64,000 nt of DNA from Oscillospiraceae bacterium (GTDB lineage: Bacteria; Bacillota; Clostridia; Oscillospirales; Ruminococcaceae), in assembly GCA_024404915.1 (NCBI GenBank), contig JAKSPJ010000007.1, positions 62,001 to 126,000 on the forward strand, in the 5' to 3' direction. Within the stretch, counting starts at the first letter, position 1. Every line of letters begins with the position of its first letter. The notes beneath the pieces are model-generated. The model was not told the origin of the DNA, made no database searches, and saw nothing but the letters and a program-made list of their open reading frames with translations. Made by a program: the position numbers and the translations under genes. Of this stretch, positions 35,501-43,797 are shown piece after piece.

Positions 35501-36567
35501 ATGTGTGTTTCACGCACCTCAGCCTTTACAAAGACCTCGGAAACGCCGGCCTGTTCAATTTCCTGGGAGAGTGCTACGGTAACCTTCTGACCTTCTGCTG
35601 CAATCAGTTCGCCTGTCATAAAGCTGACAACCGGTCTGGAAAGAATCTGATCAATCAGACGATGGCCGATGCCCAGCTTCTTGTTGTACTTGTAGCGGCC
35701 GAAACGGCAAAGGTCGTAGCGTCTCGGATCAAAGAACAGATTGTTCACCAGGGTTCTTGCAGCATCGACAGTTGCAGGATCGCCCGGGCGAAGCTTTTTA
35801 TAAACTTCGAGCAAAGCATCATTGATGTTCTTTTCCGCATCATCGGTGACGCCTTCCTCTTTCATTTCGATTGTAGCCATCAGGCGGGGATCTTCACCGA
35901 AGACCTCGAAAATTTCCTGATTGGTTCCCAGGCCCAGTGCACGAATGAATTTTGTAATCGGAATCTTTCTGTTTTTATCGATCTTTACAAAAACCACATC
36001 GTTGGAATCCATTTCGTATTCCAGCCATGCACCACGGTTCGGGATAACAGTGGTAGAGAACAGGCTCTTACCGGACTTATCTCTGGAGAAGCCATAGTAA
36101 ACGCCTGGAGAACGAACCAACTGTGAAACGATAACACGCTCTGCACCATTGATTACGAAGGTGCCGCTCTCAGTCATCAAAGGCATGTCGCCCATATAGA
36201 TTTCACTGGTTGTAACTTCGTCTGTTTCCTGATTCCACAGCTGTGCCTTCACACGCAGGGGGGCTGCATATGTTGCATCACGTTCCTTGCATTCTGCAAT
36301 GGTATACTTCGGATGGTCATCGATACGGAAATCGATGAAGCTGAGCTGCAGGTTGCCATTGAAATCAGTAATGGCAGCCACATCACGGAACACATCACGC
36401 AGACCATCTGTCAAAAACCATTCGTAAGATTTTTTCTGAATTTCAATCAGATTCGGCATTTCCAGCACAGAATCAATCTTTCCGAAACTCTTACGTGTGT
36501 TTTTTCCGACCTGCACATCCTTGACCGCAACTTTGGTACGTTCATCCGGATTGGTAATCGGGCTCAT
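32560..36567 (-). CDS. rpoB: DNA-directed RNA polymerase beta subunit
   Basis: The 1335-residue beta subunit is complete. Landmarks include the rifampicin-binding region [51 protein letters not shown], the [13 protein letters not shown] loop and [25 protein letters not shown]. The rifampicin-pocket residues read as wild type by eye. The C-terminus carries a long acidic, Asn/Asp/Glu-rich extension (after [16 protein letters not shown], about 80 residues) common in Ruminococcaceae. The ATG at 36567 has AGGAGG ten bases upstream; an in-frame start further upstream would add residues without homology. Own promoter at 36706-36735. Confidence 0.98.
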   Translation of the reverse strand: MSPITNPDERTKVAVKDVQVGKNTRKSFGKIDSVLEMPNLIEIQKKSYEWFLTDGLRDVFRDVAAITDFNGNLQLSFIDFRIDDHPKYTIAECKERDATYAAPLRVKAQLWNQETDEVTTSEIYMGDMPLMTESGTFVINGAERVIVSQLVRSPGVYYGFSRDKSGKSLFSTTVIPNRGAWLEYEMDSNDVVFVKIDKNRKIPITKFIRALGLGTNQEIFEVFGEDPRLMATIEMKEEGVTDDAEKNINDALLEVYKKLRPGDPATVDAARTLVNNLFFDPRRYDLCRFGRYKYNKKLGIGHRLIDQILSRPVVSFMTGELIAAEGQKVTVALSQEIEQAGVSEVFVKAEVRETHMDEKKHEIVSEFVEREVKVLGSGMVDITPYILPMIPDFDMEEYGINEKVSAKVLREILETADGDVDVLKREIRTNRELLVPKHITREDIFATISYFCNLCDGIGNTDDIDHLGNRRIRSVGELLQNHFRIGFTRMERVIRERMNLQAQDAETLTPQTLVNIRPITAAIKEFFGSSPLSQFMDQNNPLAELTHKRRLSALGPGGLTRDRAGFEVRDVHYTHYGRMCPIETPEGPNIGLISYLASFARINVYGFIEAPYRKVDKSTGVITDEVVYMTADEEDNYYVAQANEPLTEDGKFARKRVTARYRDQIVECDPAFIDFMDVSPKMVVSVATAMIPFLENDDANRALMGSNMQRQAVPLLKTERPFVGTGMEYKAAVDSGVCVVAKESGLVVSVSADEVIVKYGEREDEVRRYQLIKFKRSNQGTCVNQRPIVSVGDHIEKGQVIADGPATCDGEISLGKNALIGFMTWEGYNYEDAVLLNQRLVREDVFTSVHIEEYELECRETKLGPEEITRDIPNVGEDALKDLDERGIIRIGAEVHANDILVGKVTPKGETELTAEERLLRAIFGEKAREVRDNSLKVPHGAAGIVVDVKIFDRDNCDELGPGVNQIVRCYIAQKRKISVGDKMAGRHGNKGVVSRILPEEDMPFLEDGTPLDICLNPLGVPSRMNIGQVLEVHLGMAAKALGWHIMTPVFDGAHEEDIRKCFRLAQENNEAFNAEKTEQTFKLSPMQKVIDTKSIPMSEDGKFTVYDGRTGEKFDNRVTVGYMYYLKLHHLVDDKIHARSVGPYSLVTQQPLGGKAQFGGQRFGEMEVWALEAYGAAYTLQEILTVKSDDTTGRVNTYEAIVKGQNVPQPGIPESFKVLIKEMQSLGLDVRVLDEDGSEIDLKMNFDEDIPQRSSNEFDGENTADPNEYSTEEMGNAGYGTAMYGEDTETHEVEHGTAKGYNDDEDDEFGYEEDPDDSAAYNMSNEVFDVEDYV

Positions 36568-36576
36568 GGGCAAAAA

Positions 36577-36699
36577 CCTCCTGTCTTTTGTATCGCATGG
36601 GCACAGTTCCCGGGCTCTGCTGAAAAAAAGACTTGACAAGCCCGTAATTCTGTGCTATACTAATATGCGGAGAATAGCCGCTTCTGCCTAGATTGGCAT
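36577..36699 (-). promoter_or_regulatory. Structured leader of rpoB mRNA
   Basis: On the minus strand the predicted leader has two small hairpins (TGCC/GGCA and GCGG/CCGC, between 36664 and 36700), then a nested stem GCACAG/CTGTGC (36650-36655 with 36601-36606) and CGGGCT/AGCCCG (36639-36644 with 36611-36616), with TTTTTTT inside the loop, ending close to the AGGAGG. The nested pairing is exact, so a regulatory structure is possible. Confidence 0.45.
36633..36661 (+). promoter_or_regulatory. Plus-strand promoter facing the rpoB promoter
   Basis: TTGACA (36633-36638), 17-bp spacer, TATACT (36656-36661) with an extended TG (36653-36654). It points away from rpoB and towards the terminator at 36761-36797. 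Its -35 region repeats the TTGACAAGCCC found at the oppositely oriented rpoB promoter. The spacer coincides with arms of the rpoB leader stem, so part of the similarity could be structural. Confidence 0.6.
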
Positions 36700-36705
36700 T
36701 TAACT

Positions 36706-36735
36706 ATTATATTCTATTTATACTGGGCTTGTCAA
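36706..36735 (-). promoter_or_regulatory. Promoter of rpoBC
   Basis: On the minus strand: TTGACA (complement of 36730-36735), 18-bp spacer, TATAAT (complement of 36706-36711). The predicted transcription start is near 36699, about 130 bases before rpoB. Confidence 0.8.
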
Positions 36736-36760
36736 TAGCTGCTGAAATATTTCGTTAATC

Positions 36761-36797
36761 ATGTCATGTTTTACAAATGTGAAACATGACATTTTTG
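36761..36797 (+). terminator. Terminator at the end of the candidate antisense RNA
   Basis: Perfect 11-pair stem ATGTCATGTTT/AAACATGACAT with a ten-base loop, followed by five Ts on the plus strand. It points away from rpoB. The 115 bases between it and the next promoter hold nothing recognised. Confidence 0.8.
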
Positions 36798-36913
36798 TTG
36801 CTTTTGTTTCCGAACATTCGTTCTTTCTTTTATTTTTTCAGAAACGGTATTTCTTTGATAAAAGCAGCAGAAAACGGAAGCCAGCGGATATTTTGAATTT
36901 CACAAAAATCACA

Positions 36914-36942
36914 TAGACTTTTTTGCAAAAATGTGTTATAAT
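36914..36942 (+). promoter_or_regulatory. Promoter of the membrane-protein/comM/rodA cluster
   Basis: TAGACT (36914-36919), 17-bp spacer, extended -10 TGTTATAAT (TATAAT at 36937-36942). Confidence 0.7.
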
Positions 36943-37016
36943 ATAATGAATTACTGTATGCAGAATGCAACAGACAAACCGTCTCTATGTGTGCAAGGAA
37001 AGAAAGGTGAAACGCA

Positions 37017-37676
37017 TTGACCAGTTATCTGACAGATGAAGAGCGTGAAAAACGATACATGGTGCTGCGAAGGAAAAAGAAATTTGCTGATGCGGTGCGC
37101 GGCATCGCCATGACAGTTACTGCTTTTTGCGGTTTATTATGTCTGGCTTCTGCCTTTACCAACGGCATACTGAAAGGAATCGTATCGCAGACACTCATTC
37201 CATTTTTGATTTTTCTTCTGACGCTTGCCCTGATAATCTTCTTCATATTCGTAATCTACCGCAAAAGCTTCTCCCTTACCCTGATTGCGTTGTGCATCTC
37301 CGGTATCTGCCTGTTTGCAGATCTGGTTCCGATATATGTCCCTGTTATGATGGGGGCAAGCTTATTCTGTGATGCGGTGGAAAGATTCCTGATGGAAGAA
37401 GAGGGGTATCCGCACTTTTCCATCTCATACGAAGAACTGAAAGAGCGGAAACTGAACTATACAAAACGTGCGGAATATCGTGCCCTGCAGGCAAAAACCC
37501 GTGTTCTGGAAGAAAACAGGGAAAGCAGCAGACAGGACATGACCGATGTGCTGGAGGCAGACAGCACCATTGCGCCGCTGCCGCAGCATCTTACCAGTTA
37601 TCATGAACGAAGCAGTATGGCACAGCCGGTAGAACAGGCAGCGCCGAACAAAAGCCACTCCATGGATGAGCTTTAA
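37017..37676 (+). CDS. Membrane protein of unknown function, GYPxF-motif family, copy 1
   Basis: The 219-residue protein starts with TTG (37017), with AGAAAGGTGA upstream. A short basic N-terminus precedes about four hydrophobic helices (residues 28-125). Then comes the sequence MEEEGYPHFSISYEEL, which recurs in the next two genes, and a Gln/Glu-rich soluble tail. No enzyme motif is visible. It is the first of three genes with the same layout and is 26 bases before the next. Confidence 0.7.
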   Translation: MTSYLTDEEREKRYMVLRRKKKFADAVRGIAMTVTAFCGLLCLASAFTNGILKGIVSQTLIPFLIFLLTLALIIFFIFVIYRKSFSLTLIALCISGICLFADLVPIYVPVMMGASLFCDAVERFLMEEEGYPHFSISYEELKERKLNYTKRAEYRALQAKTRVLEENRESSRQDMTDVLEADSTIAPLPQHLTSYHERSSMAQPVEQAAPNKSHSMDEL

Positions 37677-37702
37677 ACGATACCATGAAAGGATGATTGA
37701 TT

Positions 37703-38671
37703 ATGAGTGAAAATCAGACAAAAGAAACATTTGAGGAAGAGAAGCCTCAGATTGTCCATCTGGAATCCAATGAATCCCATTATGAATACTGCCGTATGCA
37801 GATGCATGACATTGAACACGTACACCGCCGGACTTTCATCTGTAATATGATTCTGTGCATCTTTGTCTGTTTTCTCGCCATCTTCCATGTCTACATCGGC
37901 GGATTCGGCATGCTCAGCATCCCCTTTTCCGGTGTAGACGATCCGGGTGCCATTCTGGCAGGCGGTATTTTCCAGATTATCATCAGCATGGCCATTATGG
38001 TTGCCGGATATCTGGCATGGGCCAATTTCCACACCCTGAACATCATTCTGGAAGCATGGTATGTAGTCGTCACAGCCCTTGGCATTTTCAAACTCGATTA
38101 TGCTACCGCCCTGATCGGCGTGGTTGGTGCTGTTTTTTACTACTTTTCATTTAAGGAACTGAAACGGGAACAGGCCTTATCTGAAATGGAAGGCTACCCT
38201 GAATTCACTGAGAAATTCGATATTTCCAAATCGGATATTGTCATCCAGACGCTGCTGGCGCATCAGCACGAAAAGCGCACCAAGTCCACACTGTTTACAA
38301 CGGATTATTCCCTGCGCAAAAAGAAGAAAAAGGCAGCAGAAAAAACAGAAGCCAGGAACGGTGATGCCGGTACAGAACTGGCAGAGGAACTGAAAAAGCA
38401 TCTGGATGATGCGAAGGATGCCCGTCAGGTCAGAACCGCCATTGCCACTCTGGATGCCGCAGCAGCAAATCAGCAGAATCAGAAGCATGCTGCGGAAGAA
38501 GAAGCCCTCCGCAAAAAGCAGGAAGAGGAAGAACAGGCTGCAAAATTGCAGGCACGCATGGCAGAAGCAATGGCAAAAGCAAAAGCCGCTGCCGAAGAAG
38601 ACCTGAATGCATCCCGTCCTGCAGAAAATGCACCGAAAAAGGCAAAGCAGAAAAAGTCTGCAAAGAAATGA
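37703..38671 (+). CDS. Membrane protein of unknown function, GYPxF-motif family, copy 2
   Basis: The 322-residue protein has four hydrophobic helices (residues about 45-160: FICNMILCIFVCFLAIFHVYIGGFG, AILAGGIFQIIISMAIMVAGYLAW, and two more), then EMEGYPEFTEKFD, then a long charged tail with an Ala/Glu/Lys coiled-coil (EEEALRKKQEEEEQAAKLQARMAEAMAKAKAAAEED) and a Lys-rich end. The tail looks like an extended cytoplasmic helix that could bind a partner or nucleic acid. Function is unknown. ATG at 37703 follows AAAGGATG. Confidence 0.7.
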   Translation: MSENQTKETFEEEKPQIVHLESNESHYEYCRMQMHDIEHVHRRTFICNMILCIFVCFLAIFHVYIGGFGMLSIPFSGVDDPGAILAGGIFQIIISMAIMVAGYLAWANFHTLNIILEAWYVVVTALGIFKLDYATALIGVVGAVFYYFSFKELKREQALSEMEGYPEFTEKFDISKSDIVIQTLLAHQHEKRTKSTLFTTDYSLRKKKKKAAEKTEARNGDAGTELAEELKKHLDDAKDARQVRTAIATLDAAAANQQNQKHAAEEEALRKKQEEEEQAAKLQARMAEAMAKAKAAAEEDLNASRPAENAPKKAKQKKSAKK

Positions 38672-38685
38672 GAAAGTGAAAAATT

Positions 38686-39642
38686 ATGGGAATGACACAA
38701 AGTGAAATTCACCGCTGTGAATCCAACCATTTTCGCATGGTAAAGGTAAAAAAAGATTTTCAGACCTGTTTCATAGTACATCTTCTGCTGGGCGGACTGG
38801 CATATGGAATGGCGTTTATAGTTGGCGTCATCTCCACCGCATCCTGTCCGAATCAAAGAGCAACTGTTTTCTCTCAATCCCTTTCCTCCGGCTTTTTCCA
38901 GATTTTTCTGGGCATATTGTTTGCGTTGTCCGGCTGGCTGACTGCCCTGCGCATCCGCATTGTCACCTTTTGCATGATGGTCATTGAAATTCTGCTTTGT
39001 ATCGCCATCTTCACAAGTGCTAATAATATCTATTCTGCCGGCAATCTTCTTCTGCTTTTTGCAGGTATTGCCACAGATCTCTGGATTCAGAAAGCGTTTA
39101 TTGAGGATAATCTGCTGAAGGAGGAGCCCGGATATCCGGTATTCTCTGCAAATGCGGCACATCCGGCTCGCTACGAAGCACCCCTGACCGTAACAGGCAG
39201 ACAACCCTCCAATGATATGCAGGACATCAGAATGCCGGAGCCTGCAAAGGCACAAACACCGGCAGGGGAATCACGACAGCCCTCTCCCCTGCCGCCTGCA
39301 AAGGATGTGCTGCTGCCCCCTGAAGTTAAACTTAAGCCCTTTCCCGACAGTGAATCTCAGCTTGAAAGCATTTTCCGTCAGTCGGTTTCTCCGCAGCCAA
39401 GACCAGCGGCAGTCCCGGAAAATGTGACACTTTCCCAAATTCAGGCTGAATCTTCCCGGCAGCAGGCGCCGCAGGAGCCTGTACCGACAGACTGTATTCT
39501 GGCGGACATGAATGCTATTCCGTCCCATTCAGTTGCACGTCCAAAGCCGGAACTGCTGCCTGATCCCAATGAAGTACGGGCAAGACTTGCGCAGATGAAG
39601 CGTGCAAGAGAAGCGGCTGAAGCTTCCAATCTGCCCGAATAA
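38686..39642 (+). CDS. Membrane protein of unknown function, GYPxF-motif family, copy 3
   Basis: The 318-residue protein repeats the layout: short N-terminus, four hydrophobic helices (residues about 28-135), the conserved motif KEEPGYPVFSANA, then a Pro-rich, disordered tail of about 165 residues, ending in a helix (DPNEVRARLAQMKRAREAAEASNL). The ribosome-binding site (GAGAAAGTG) is weak. It lies 14 bases after copy 2 and 11 bases before comM. Confidence 0.7.
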   Translation: MGMTQSEIHRCESNHFRMVKVKKDFQTCFIVHLLLGGLAYGMAFIVGVISTASCPNQRATVFSQSLSSGFFQIFLGILFALSGWLTALRIRIVTFCMMVIEILLCIAIFTSANNIYSAGNLLLLFAGIATDLWIQKAFIEDNLLKEEPGYPVFSANAAHPARYEAPLTVTGRQPSNDMQDIRMPEPAKAQTPAGESRQPSPLPPAKDVLLPPEVKLKPFPDSESQLESIFRQSVSPQPRPAAVPENVTLSQIQAESSRQQAPQEPVPTDCILADMNAIPSHSVARPKPELLPDPNEVRARLAQMKRAREAAEASNLPE

Positions 39643-39653
39643 AAGGCGGTGTA

Positions 39654-41186
39654 ATGATGTTTGCAAAAATCAACAGTCTCGGCCTGTTCGGACTCAACGC
39701 ATTTCCCGTGGATGTGGAAATCTCCCTGAACAAGGGGCTTCCCCGCTTTGAAATCGTTGGACTTGCAGATACCGCAGTTCAGGAAAGCCGTGAACGTATC
39801 AAATCCGCATTATATACCTGCGGCGTTCAGTTTCCCACATCCAGCTGTATTGTAAATCTGGCACCTGCTGACAAGCGAAAAAACGGCAGTATGCATGACC
39901 TTGCAATCTTTATTGCAATTCTCGCCGCATTGGGCAGAGTGCAAGTTCCGGAAGATGCCGCCGTCATCGGTGAAGTATCCCTGAACGGCGATATCCGGCC
40001 TGTAAACGGTGTTCTTCCCATGACGCTGACTGCAAAGCAGCGCGGCATCAAAACAATGTTTGTGCCCATGGGCAATGCAAAAGAAGCTGCCGTTGTAGAC
40101 GGCATCACTGTCTATGGTGTTCCGAATGCAAAGTGTCTGCTGGAACATCTGGAAGGTGACAAGCTCCTGCCTTCCATTCCCCATATCGGCCTTTCACAGA
40201 CAGAGTCCGTTCCTGTTCCTGATTTTGCAGATGTCCACGGACAGACTGCCGCAAAACATGCACTGGAACTGGCGGCAGCAGGCGGTCATAACGCACTGCT
40301 GATCGGGCCTCCCGGCAGCGGAAAAAGCATGCTTGCCAAAAGAATGCCCGGTATTCTGCCGGAACTGACCTTTGAGGAATCCATTGAAACCACGATGGTG
40401 CATTCTGTGGCAGGTCTTCTGGATGCGGAACATCCGCTGGTAGCCTGCCGGCCCTTCCGTTCCCCCCATCACACCATTTCCTCAGCCGGTCTTGCCGGCG
40501 GCGGCACCATTCCCCATCCCGGAGAAATTTCTCTTGCTCACAATGGTCTGCTGTTTCTGGATGAACTGGCAGAGTTTGACCGCAGAACCCTGGAAATCCT
40601 GCGGCAGCCTCTGGAAGATAAATCCGTTACCATTTCCCGTGCTGCCGGCACCATACGCTATCCCTGTGCAATCATGCTGATTGCCGCCATGAACCCCTGT
40701 CCCTGCGGTTATCTGGGGCACCCCACCAGGCCATGCACCTGCGGTCAGCGGGCGGCTTCCCAGTATCTGAACCGTATTTCCGGCCCGCTGCTGGATCGCT
40801 TTGATCTGCATATTGAAGCTGCTCCTGTCTCCTTTGAGGATTTGTCCTCGAAAAAGGCAGAGGAACCAAGTGCTGAAATACGCAAGCGTGTTCTGGCGGC
40901 ACGTGCGATTCAGAATCAGCGTTTTTCCGGTACAGGCATCACCTGCAACGCAAGGATTACCCCTGATAAGCTGGCTGTTTTCTGCCCCATGACTGACCGG
41001 GCCAAAAAGCAGCTGAAGGCAGTCTTTGAAAAGCTGGGACTCAGTGCCCGTGCCTATGACAGACTGCTGAAAGTGGCAAGAACCTCTGCGGATATGCACG
41101 GCGAAGAAGTCATTGATGCACCCCATATTGCGGAGGCAGTACAGTATCGCACACTGGACCGCAAATACTGGAATGCCGGCAAATAA
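39654..41186 (+). CDS. comM: ComM/YifB family Mg-chelatase-like AAA+ ATPase
   Basis: The 510-residue protein has an N-terminal ChlI/Lon-protease-like region (GLPRFEIVGLADTAVQESRERIKSAL) and an AAA+ core with Walker A GPPGSGKSMLAKRMPG, FRSPHHTISSAGLAGGG, the Walker B region LSLAHNGLLFLDELAEF and the zinc-site region MNPCPCGYLGHPTRPCTC. ComM relatives are hexameric helicases that promote branch migration during natural transformation in Gram-negative bacteria; the role in Firmicutes is less clear. ATG at 39654 follows AAAGGCGG. The gene is in the same run as the three membrane proteins. Confidence 0.92.
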   Translation: MMFAKINSLGLFGLNAFPVDVEISLNKGLPRFEIVGLADTAVQESRERIKSALYTCGVQFPTSSCIVNLAPADKRKNGSMHDLAIFIAILAALGRVQVPEDAAVIGEVSLNGDIRPVNGVLPMTLTAKQRGIKTMFVPMGNAKEAAVVDGITVYGVPNAKCLLEHLEGDKLLPSIPHIGLSQTESVPVPDFADVHGQTAAKHALELAAAGGHNALLIGPPGSGKSMLAKRMPGILPELTFEESIETTMVHSVAGLLDAEHPLVACRPFRSPHHTISSAGLAGGGTIPHPGEISLAHNGLLFLDELAEFDRRTLEILRQPLEDKSVTISRAAGTIRYPCAIMLIAAMNPCPCGYLGHPTRPCTCGQRAASQYLNRISGPLLDRFDLHIEAAPVSFEDLSSKKAEEPSAEIRKRVLAARAIQNQRFSGTGITCNARITPDKLAVFCPMTDRAKKQLKAVFEKLGLSARAYDRLLKVARTSADMHGEEVIDAPHIAEAVQYRTLDRKYWNAGK

Positions 41187-41227
41187 AGGATTGATCTGAA
41201 ACAGAAAACAGAAACAGGAGAATACAA

Positions 41228-42388
41228 TTGAAACGAAATATTTCTATGGAGACATCCGGCGAATCCTTCCTGCACCGCATTGACTGGTGGCTTCTGACCA
41301 TGGTCACACTCTGCGCAGGCACAAGCGTCATTCTGCTGCGTACCCTCTGGATACAGCAGGTCACTGATGAAATCGCCGCAAACGACTGGATTGTTCAGCT
41401 CATTTCTCTGGGGCTTGGCATTGTTGGCTGTGTGGCGGTGGCCGCCATCGATTATCACAAGCTGGCAAAATTCTGGTTTTTATATGCCCCGGTTGCCCTG
41501 GGGCTGGTGGCACTGACCTTCACCAGCCTTGGATACGGCCGTGAAGGCGCAGATGACCGAAACTGGATTGACCTGGGTTTTGTCCAGATTCAGCCCTCAG
41601 AAATTCTGAAGCTGGTTTTTCTGCTGACCTTTTCCCTGCACATTGCCAAAGTTGGAGACCGTCTGAATCAGCCGAAGCATTTATTCGGACTGCTGATCCA
41701 TGCAGGTATCCCCATGGGTATTGTTTCCCTGCAGGGTGACTACGGCACAGCAATTATTTTCGCTTCCATGACCATTTTCATGCTGTTTACAGCAGGTCTT
41801 TCCTTCTGGTATATACTGGGCGGTGCGGCACTGATGCCCATCGGCATCTGGTTTGTCTGGACCTACGTTTTCGGCGATGTCCACAGAGGCCGTATCCGTG
41901 TGCTGCTGAATCCCGGCTCAGATCCCATGGGACTGGAATATCAGCAGAATCTGGGACTGAAAGCCATCTGGGCAGGAAAAGTCTTTGGCAAAGGTCTTTC
42001 TGATACAGAATATGTCACAGTCCCTGAAATTCACAATGACTTTATCTTTTCCTTTGTCGGTGAAGCCTTCGGACTGGTCGGCATGATTATCGTAATTGTG
42101 ATTCTGGCCGGCATCTGCCTTCGAATTCTGGCAGACAGCCGCTCTGCCAAGGATGTTATGGGAAAAACCATCTGTATGGGCGTTTTTTCCATCATGTTCA
42201 CCCACAATTTCATGAATCTTGGCATGGTGCTGAAAATCATGCCTGTCATTGGTATTCCGCTGCCGTTTTTCAGTGCCGGCGGTACTGCCATGCTTTCCAT
42301 GTATCTGTGTATCGGACTGGTACTCAGCGTATTTACCCACCACCGCAAAAAATACCGTGTATTCTATGATGCAGAACAGAATCTCTGA
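41228..42388 (+). CDS. rodA: SEDS-family peptidoglycan polymerase, RodA/FtsW-like
   Basis: This 386-residue protein has about ten membrane helices and SEDS signatures: ADDRNWIDLGFVQIQPSEILKLVFLL (the invariant QPSE), QGDYGTAIIFASM, HNDFIFSFVGEAFGLVG (the periplasmic catalytic loop) and PFFSAGGTAMLSMYL. SEDS proteins polymerise lipid II with a class B PBP. Its length and short N-terminus suit RodA better than FtsW, but SpoVE is also possible; no PBP gene is adjacent. The start is TTG at 41228 with GGAG seven bases upstream; an ATG at 41246 is an alternative. Confidence 0.85.
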   Translation: MKRNISMETSGESFLHRIDWWLLTMVTLCAGTSVILLRTLWIQQVTDEIAANDWIVQLISLGLGIVGCVAVAAIDYHKLAKFWFLYAPVALGLVALTFTSLGYGREGADDRNWIDLGFVQIQPSEILKLVFLLTFSLHIAKVGDRLNQPKHLFGLLIHAGIPMGIVSLQGDYGTAIIFASMTIFMLFTAGLSFWYILGGAALMPIGIWFVWTYVFGDVHRGRIRVLLNPGSDPMGLEYQQNLGLKAIWAGKVFGKGLSDTEYVTVPEIHNDFIFSFVGEAFGLVGMIIVIVILAGICLRILADSRSAKDVMGKTICMGVFSIMFTHNFMNLGMVLKIMPVIGIPLPFFSAGGTAMLSMYLCIGLVLSVFTHHRKKYRVFYDAEQNL

Positions 42389-42439
42389 TGATGTCTGCGC
42401 TGCAATTTTCAGATGATATATAAAGGAGTTATCAAGAAT

Positions 42440-42775
42440 ATGAATCAATCAACCATCGCACTGTTCCCCATTGCCTTTGACAAACATGTATTTTTCAGCG
42501 TATTTGCTTTTGTGTTCTTCATTGCACAGTTCATCCGCACAAAGCAGTGGTATCAGCTGATTATGGCCATTGCCATTCCGGCATCCCTGCTGATTTATCT
42601 TGCCCCCGAAAACAAAACGCTGTTTTATGGTGTCGGCATCGGCGAAGCTGCTGCACTGATTCTTGCACTGATCAGCAGCATTCTCCAGTCCTCCAAGGCA
42701 AAAAAGGCAAAAAAAGCTGTGGCCGCACAGCCTGTTTCCGAAGAACAGACTGCACAGGAACAAACGGAGGCATAA
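42440..42775 (+). CDS. Small membrane protein of unknown function
   Basis: The 111-residue protein has three hydrophobic helices (FFSVFAFVFFIAQFI, WYQLIMAIAIPASLLIYLA, YGVGIGEAAALILALISSIL) and a short Lys/Ala then Glu-rich cytoplasmic tail. No family recognised. ATG at 42440 follows AAAGGAG. It is three bases before the dehydrogenase gene. Confidence 0.7.
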   Translation: MNQSTIALFPIAFDKHVFFSVFAFVFFIAQFIRTKQWYQLIMAIAIPASLLIYLAPENKTLFYGVGIGEAAALILALISSILQSSKAKKAKKAVAAQPVSEEQTAQEQTEA

Positions 42776-42778
42776 GCT

Positions 42779-43768
42779 ATGAAGGCAAACAAGATTGTGT
42801 TTCTTGACTGGAATACAATGTCCTGCCGACAGGATGAATGCAGCCCGAAGCAGTTTTATTCCCTTGCAAAACAAGTGGATGTATATCCTGAAACAAAGCC
42901 GGAGGACACCATTCTCCATATCGGGGATGCAGATGTGGTTATCTGCAATAAGGTACTGATTACAAGAGAAATCATTGCGGCTTGTCCCAATCTGAAATAC
43001 ATCGGACTGCTTGCCACCGGTTTCAACAATGTAGACCTGGAGGCTGCCTCGGAACGTGGTATTCCTGTATGCAATGCAGGAAGCTACTCCACAGATGCCG
43101 TGACACAGCTTGTATTTGCATATATTCTGGATCATTTCCAGCATGCCGCCCTGTATGCAATGGATGTGCGGCTTCACAAATGGGAAACATCCCCCACCTT
43201 CTCCTATTTTCCCTATCCCACAGGAGAACTTCGTGGTAAAACCATGAGCATCATCGGCTATGGAAACATCGGAAAAAGCGTGGCGAAAATTGCAGATGCC
43301 TTCGGCATGCAGGTGAAAATCCACACCAGAACCAAGCCTGCGAACTGCCCCTATTGTCTGACTGATTTACAGGATGCCTTTGCATCCGCAGATGTGCTGA
43401 GTCTCCACTGCCCCCTGACAGCAGAGACAAAAGAACTGGTATGCAAGGATACACTGTCAAAAATGAAACCGGATGCAATTCTCATCAACACCTCAAGAGG
43501 CGGCACTGTCAATGAGGCCGATCTGGCCTATGCGCTGAATCAGCAATGGATTTCCGCCGCCTATCTGGATGTCCTGAATCAGGAGCCCATGTCCCCGGAT
43601 ACGCCGCTGAAAAATGCGAAAAACTGTTTCATCACACCTCATATCGGCTGGACCCCCCTTGAAACCAGAAAACGTCTGCTGGATATCACGGAAGATAACC
43701 TGCGGGGATGGCAGTGTGAAAATCCGCAGCATGTGGTCAATCCGGAATATCGGCTGCATCAGGCATAA
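42779..43768 (+). CDS. D-2-hydroxyacid dehydrogenase (glycerate dehydrogenase-like)
   Basis: The 329-residue enzyme uses NAD(P)H to reduce a 2-oxoacid such as hydroxypyruvate or glyoxylate. It has the Rossmann motif IIGYGNIGKSVAKIADAFG (residues about 155-175) and the catalytic triad: Arg in INTSRGGTVNEADLAYAL, Glu in YLDVLNQEPM, and His in FITPHIGWTP. It is probably not phosphoglycerate dehydrogenase because it lacks the ACT tail. ATG at 42779 follows ACGGAGG. Confidence 0.9.
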   Translation: MKANKIVFLDWNTMSCRQDECSPKQFYSLAKQVDVYPETKPEDTILHIGDADVVICNKVLITREIIAACPNLKYIGLLATGFNNVDLEAASERGIPVCNAGSYSTDAVTQLVFAYILDHFQHAALYAMDVRLHKWETSPTFSYFPYPTGELRGKTMSIIGYGNIGKSVAKIADAFGMQVKIHTRTKPANCPYCLTDLQDAFASADVLSLHCPLTAETKELVCKDTLSKMKPDAILINTSRGGTVNEADLAYALNQQWISAAYLDVLNQEPMSPDTPLKNAKNCFITPHIGWTPLETRKRLLDITEDNLRGWQCENPQHVVNPEYRLHQA

Positions 43769-43797
43769 TCAGAGAAATCGAAAGGAAGTAAGTTGTT

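Larger units (their letters stand above)
36667..36797 (+). ncRNA. Candidate short RNA transcribed across the rpoB promoter
   Basis: From the plus-strand promoter a transcript of about 130 bases would run through two small hairpins (TGCCTAGATTGGCA near 36686) and end at terminator ATGTCATGTTT/AAACATGACAT (36761-36771 with 36782-36792) followed by TTTTT. It overlaps the rpoB promoter and the first 30 bases of the rpoB leader in antisense. No coding potential was seen. It could be a true small RNA or serve only to interfere with rpoB transcription. Confidence 0.45.

Noticed and set aside
37017..39642. Cell-division or competence proteins by association with comM/rodA
   Set aside because: No motif supports it; operon position alone is not enough.
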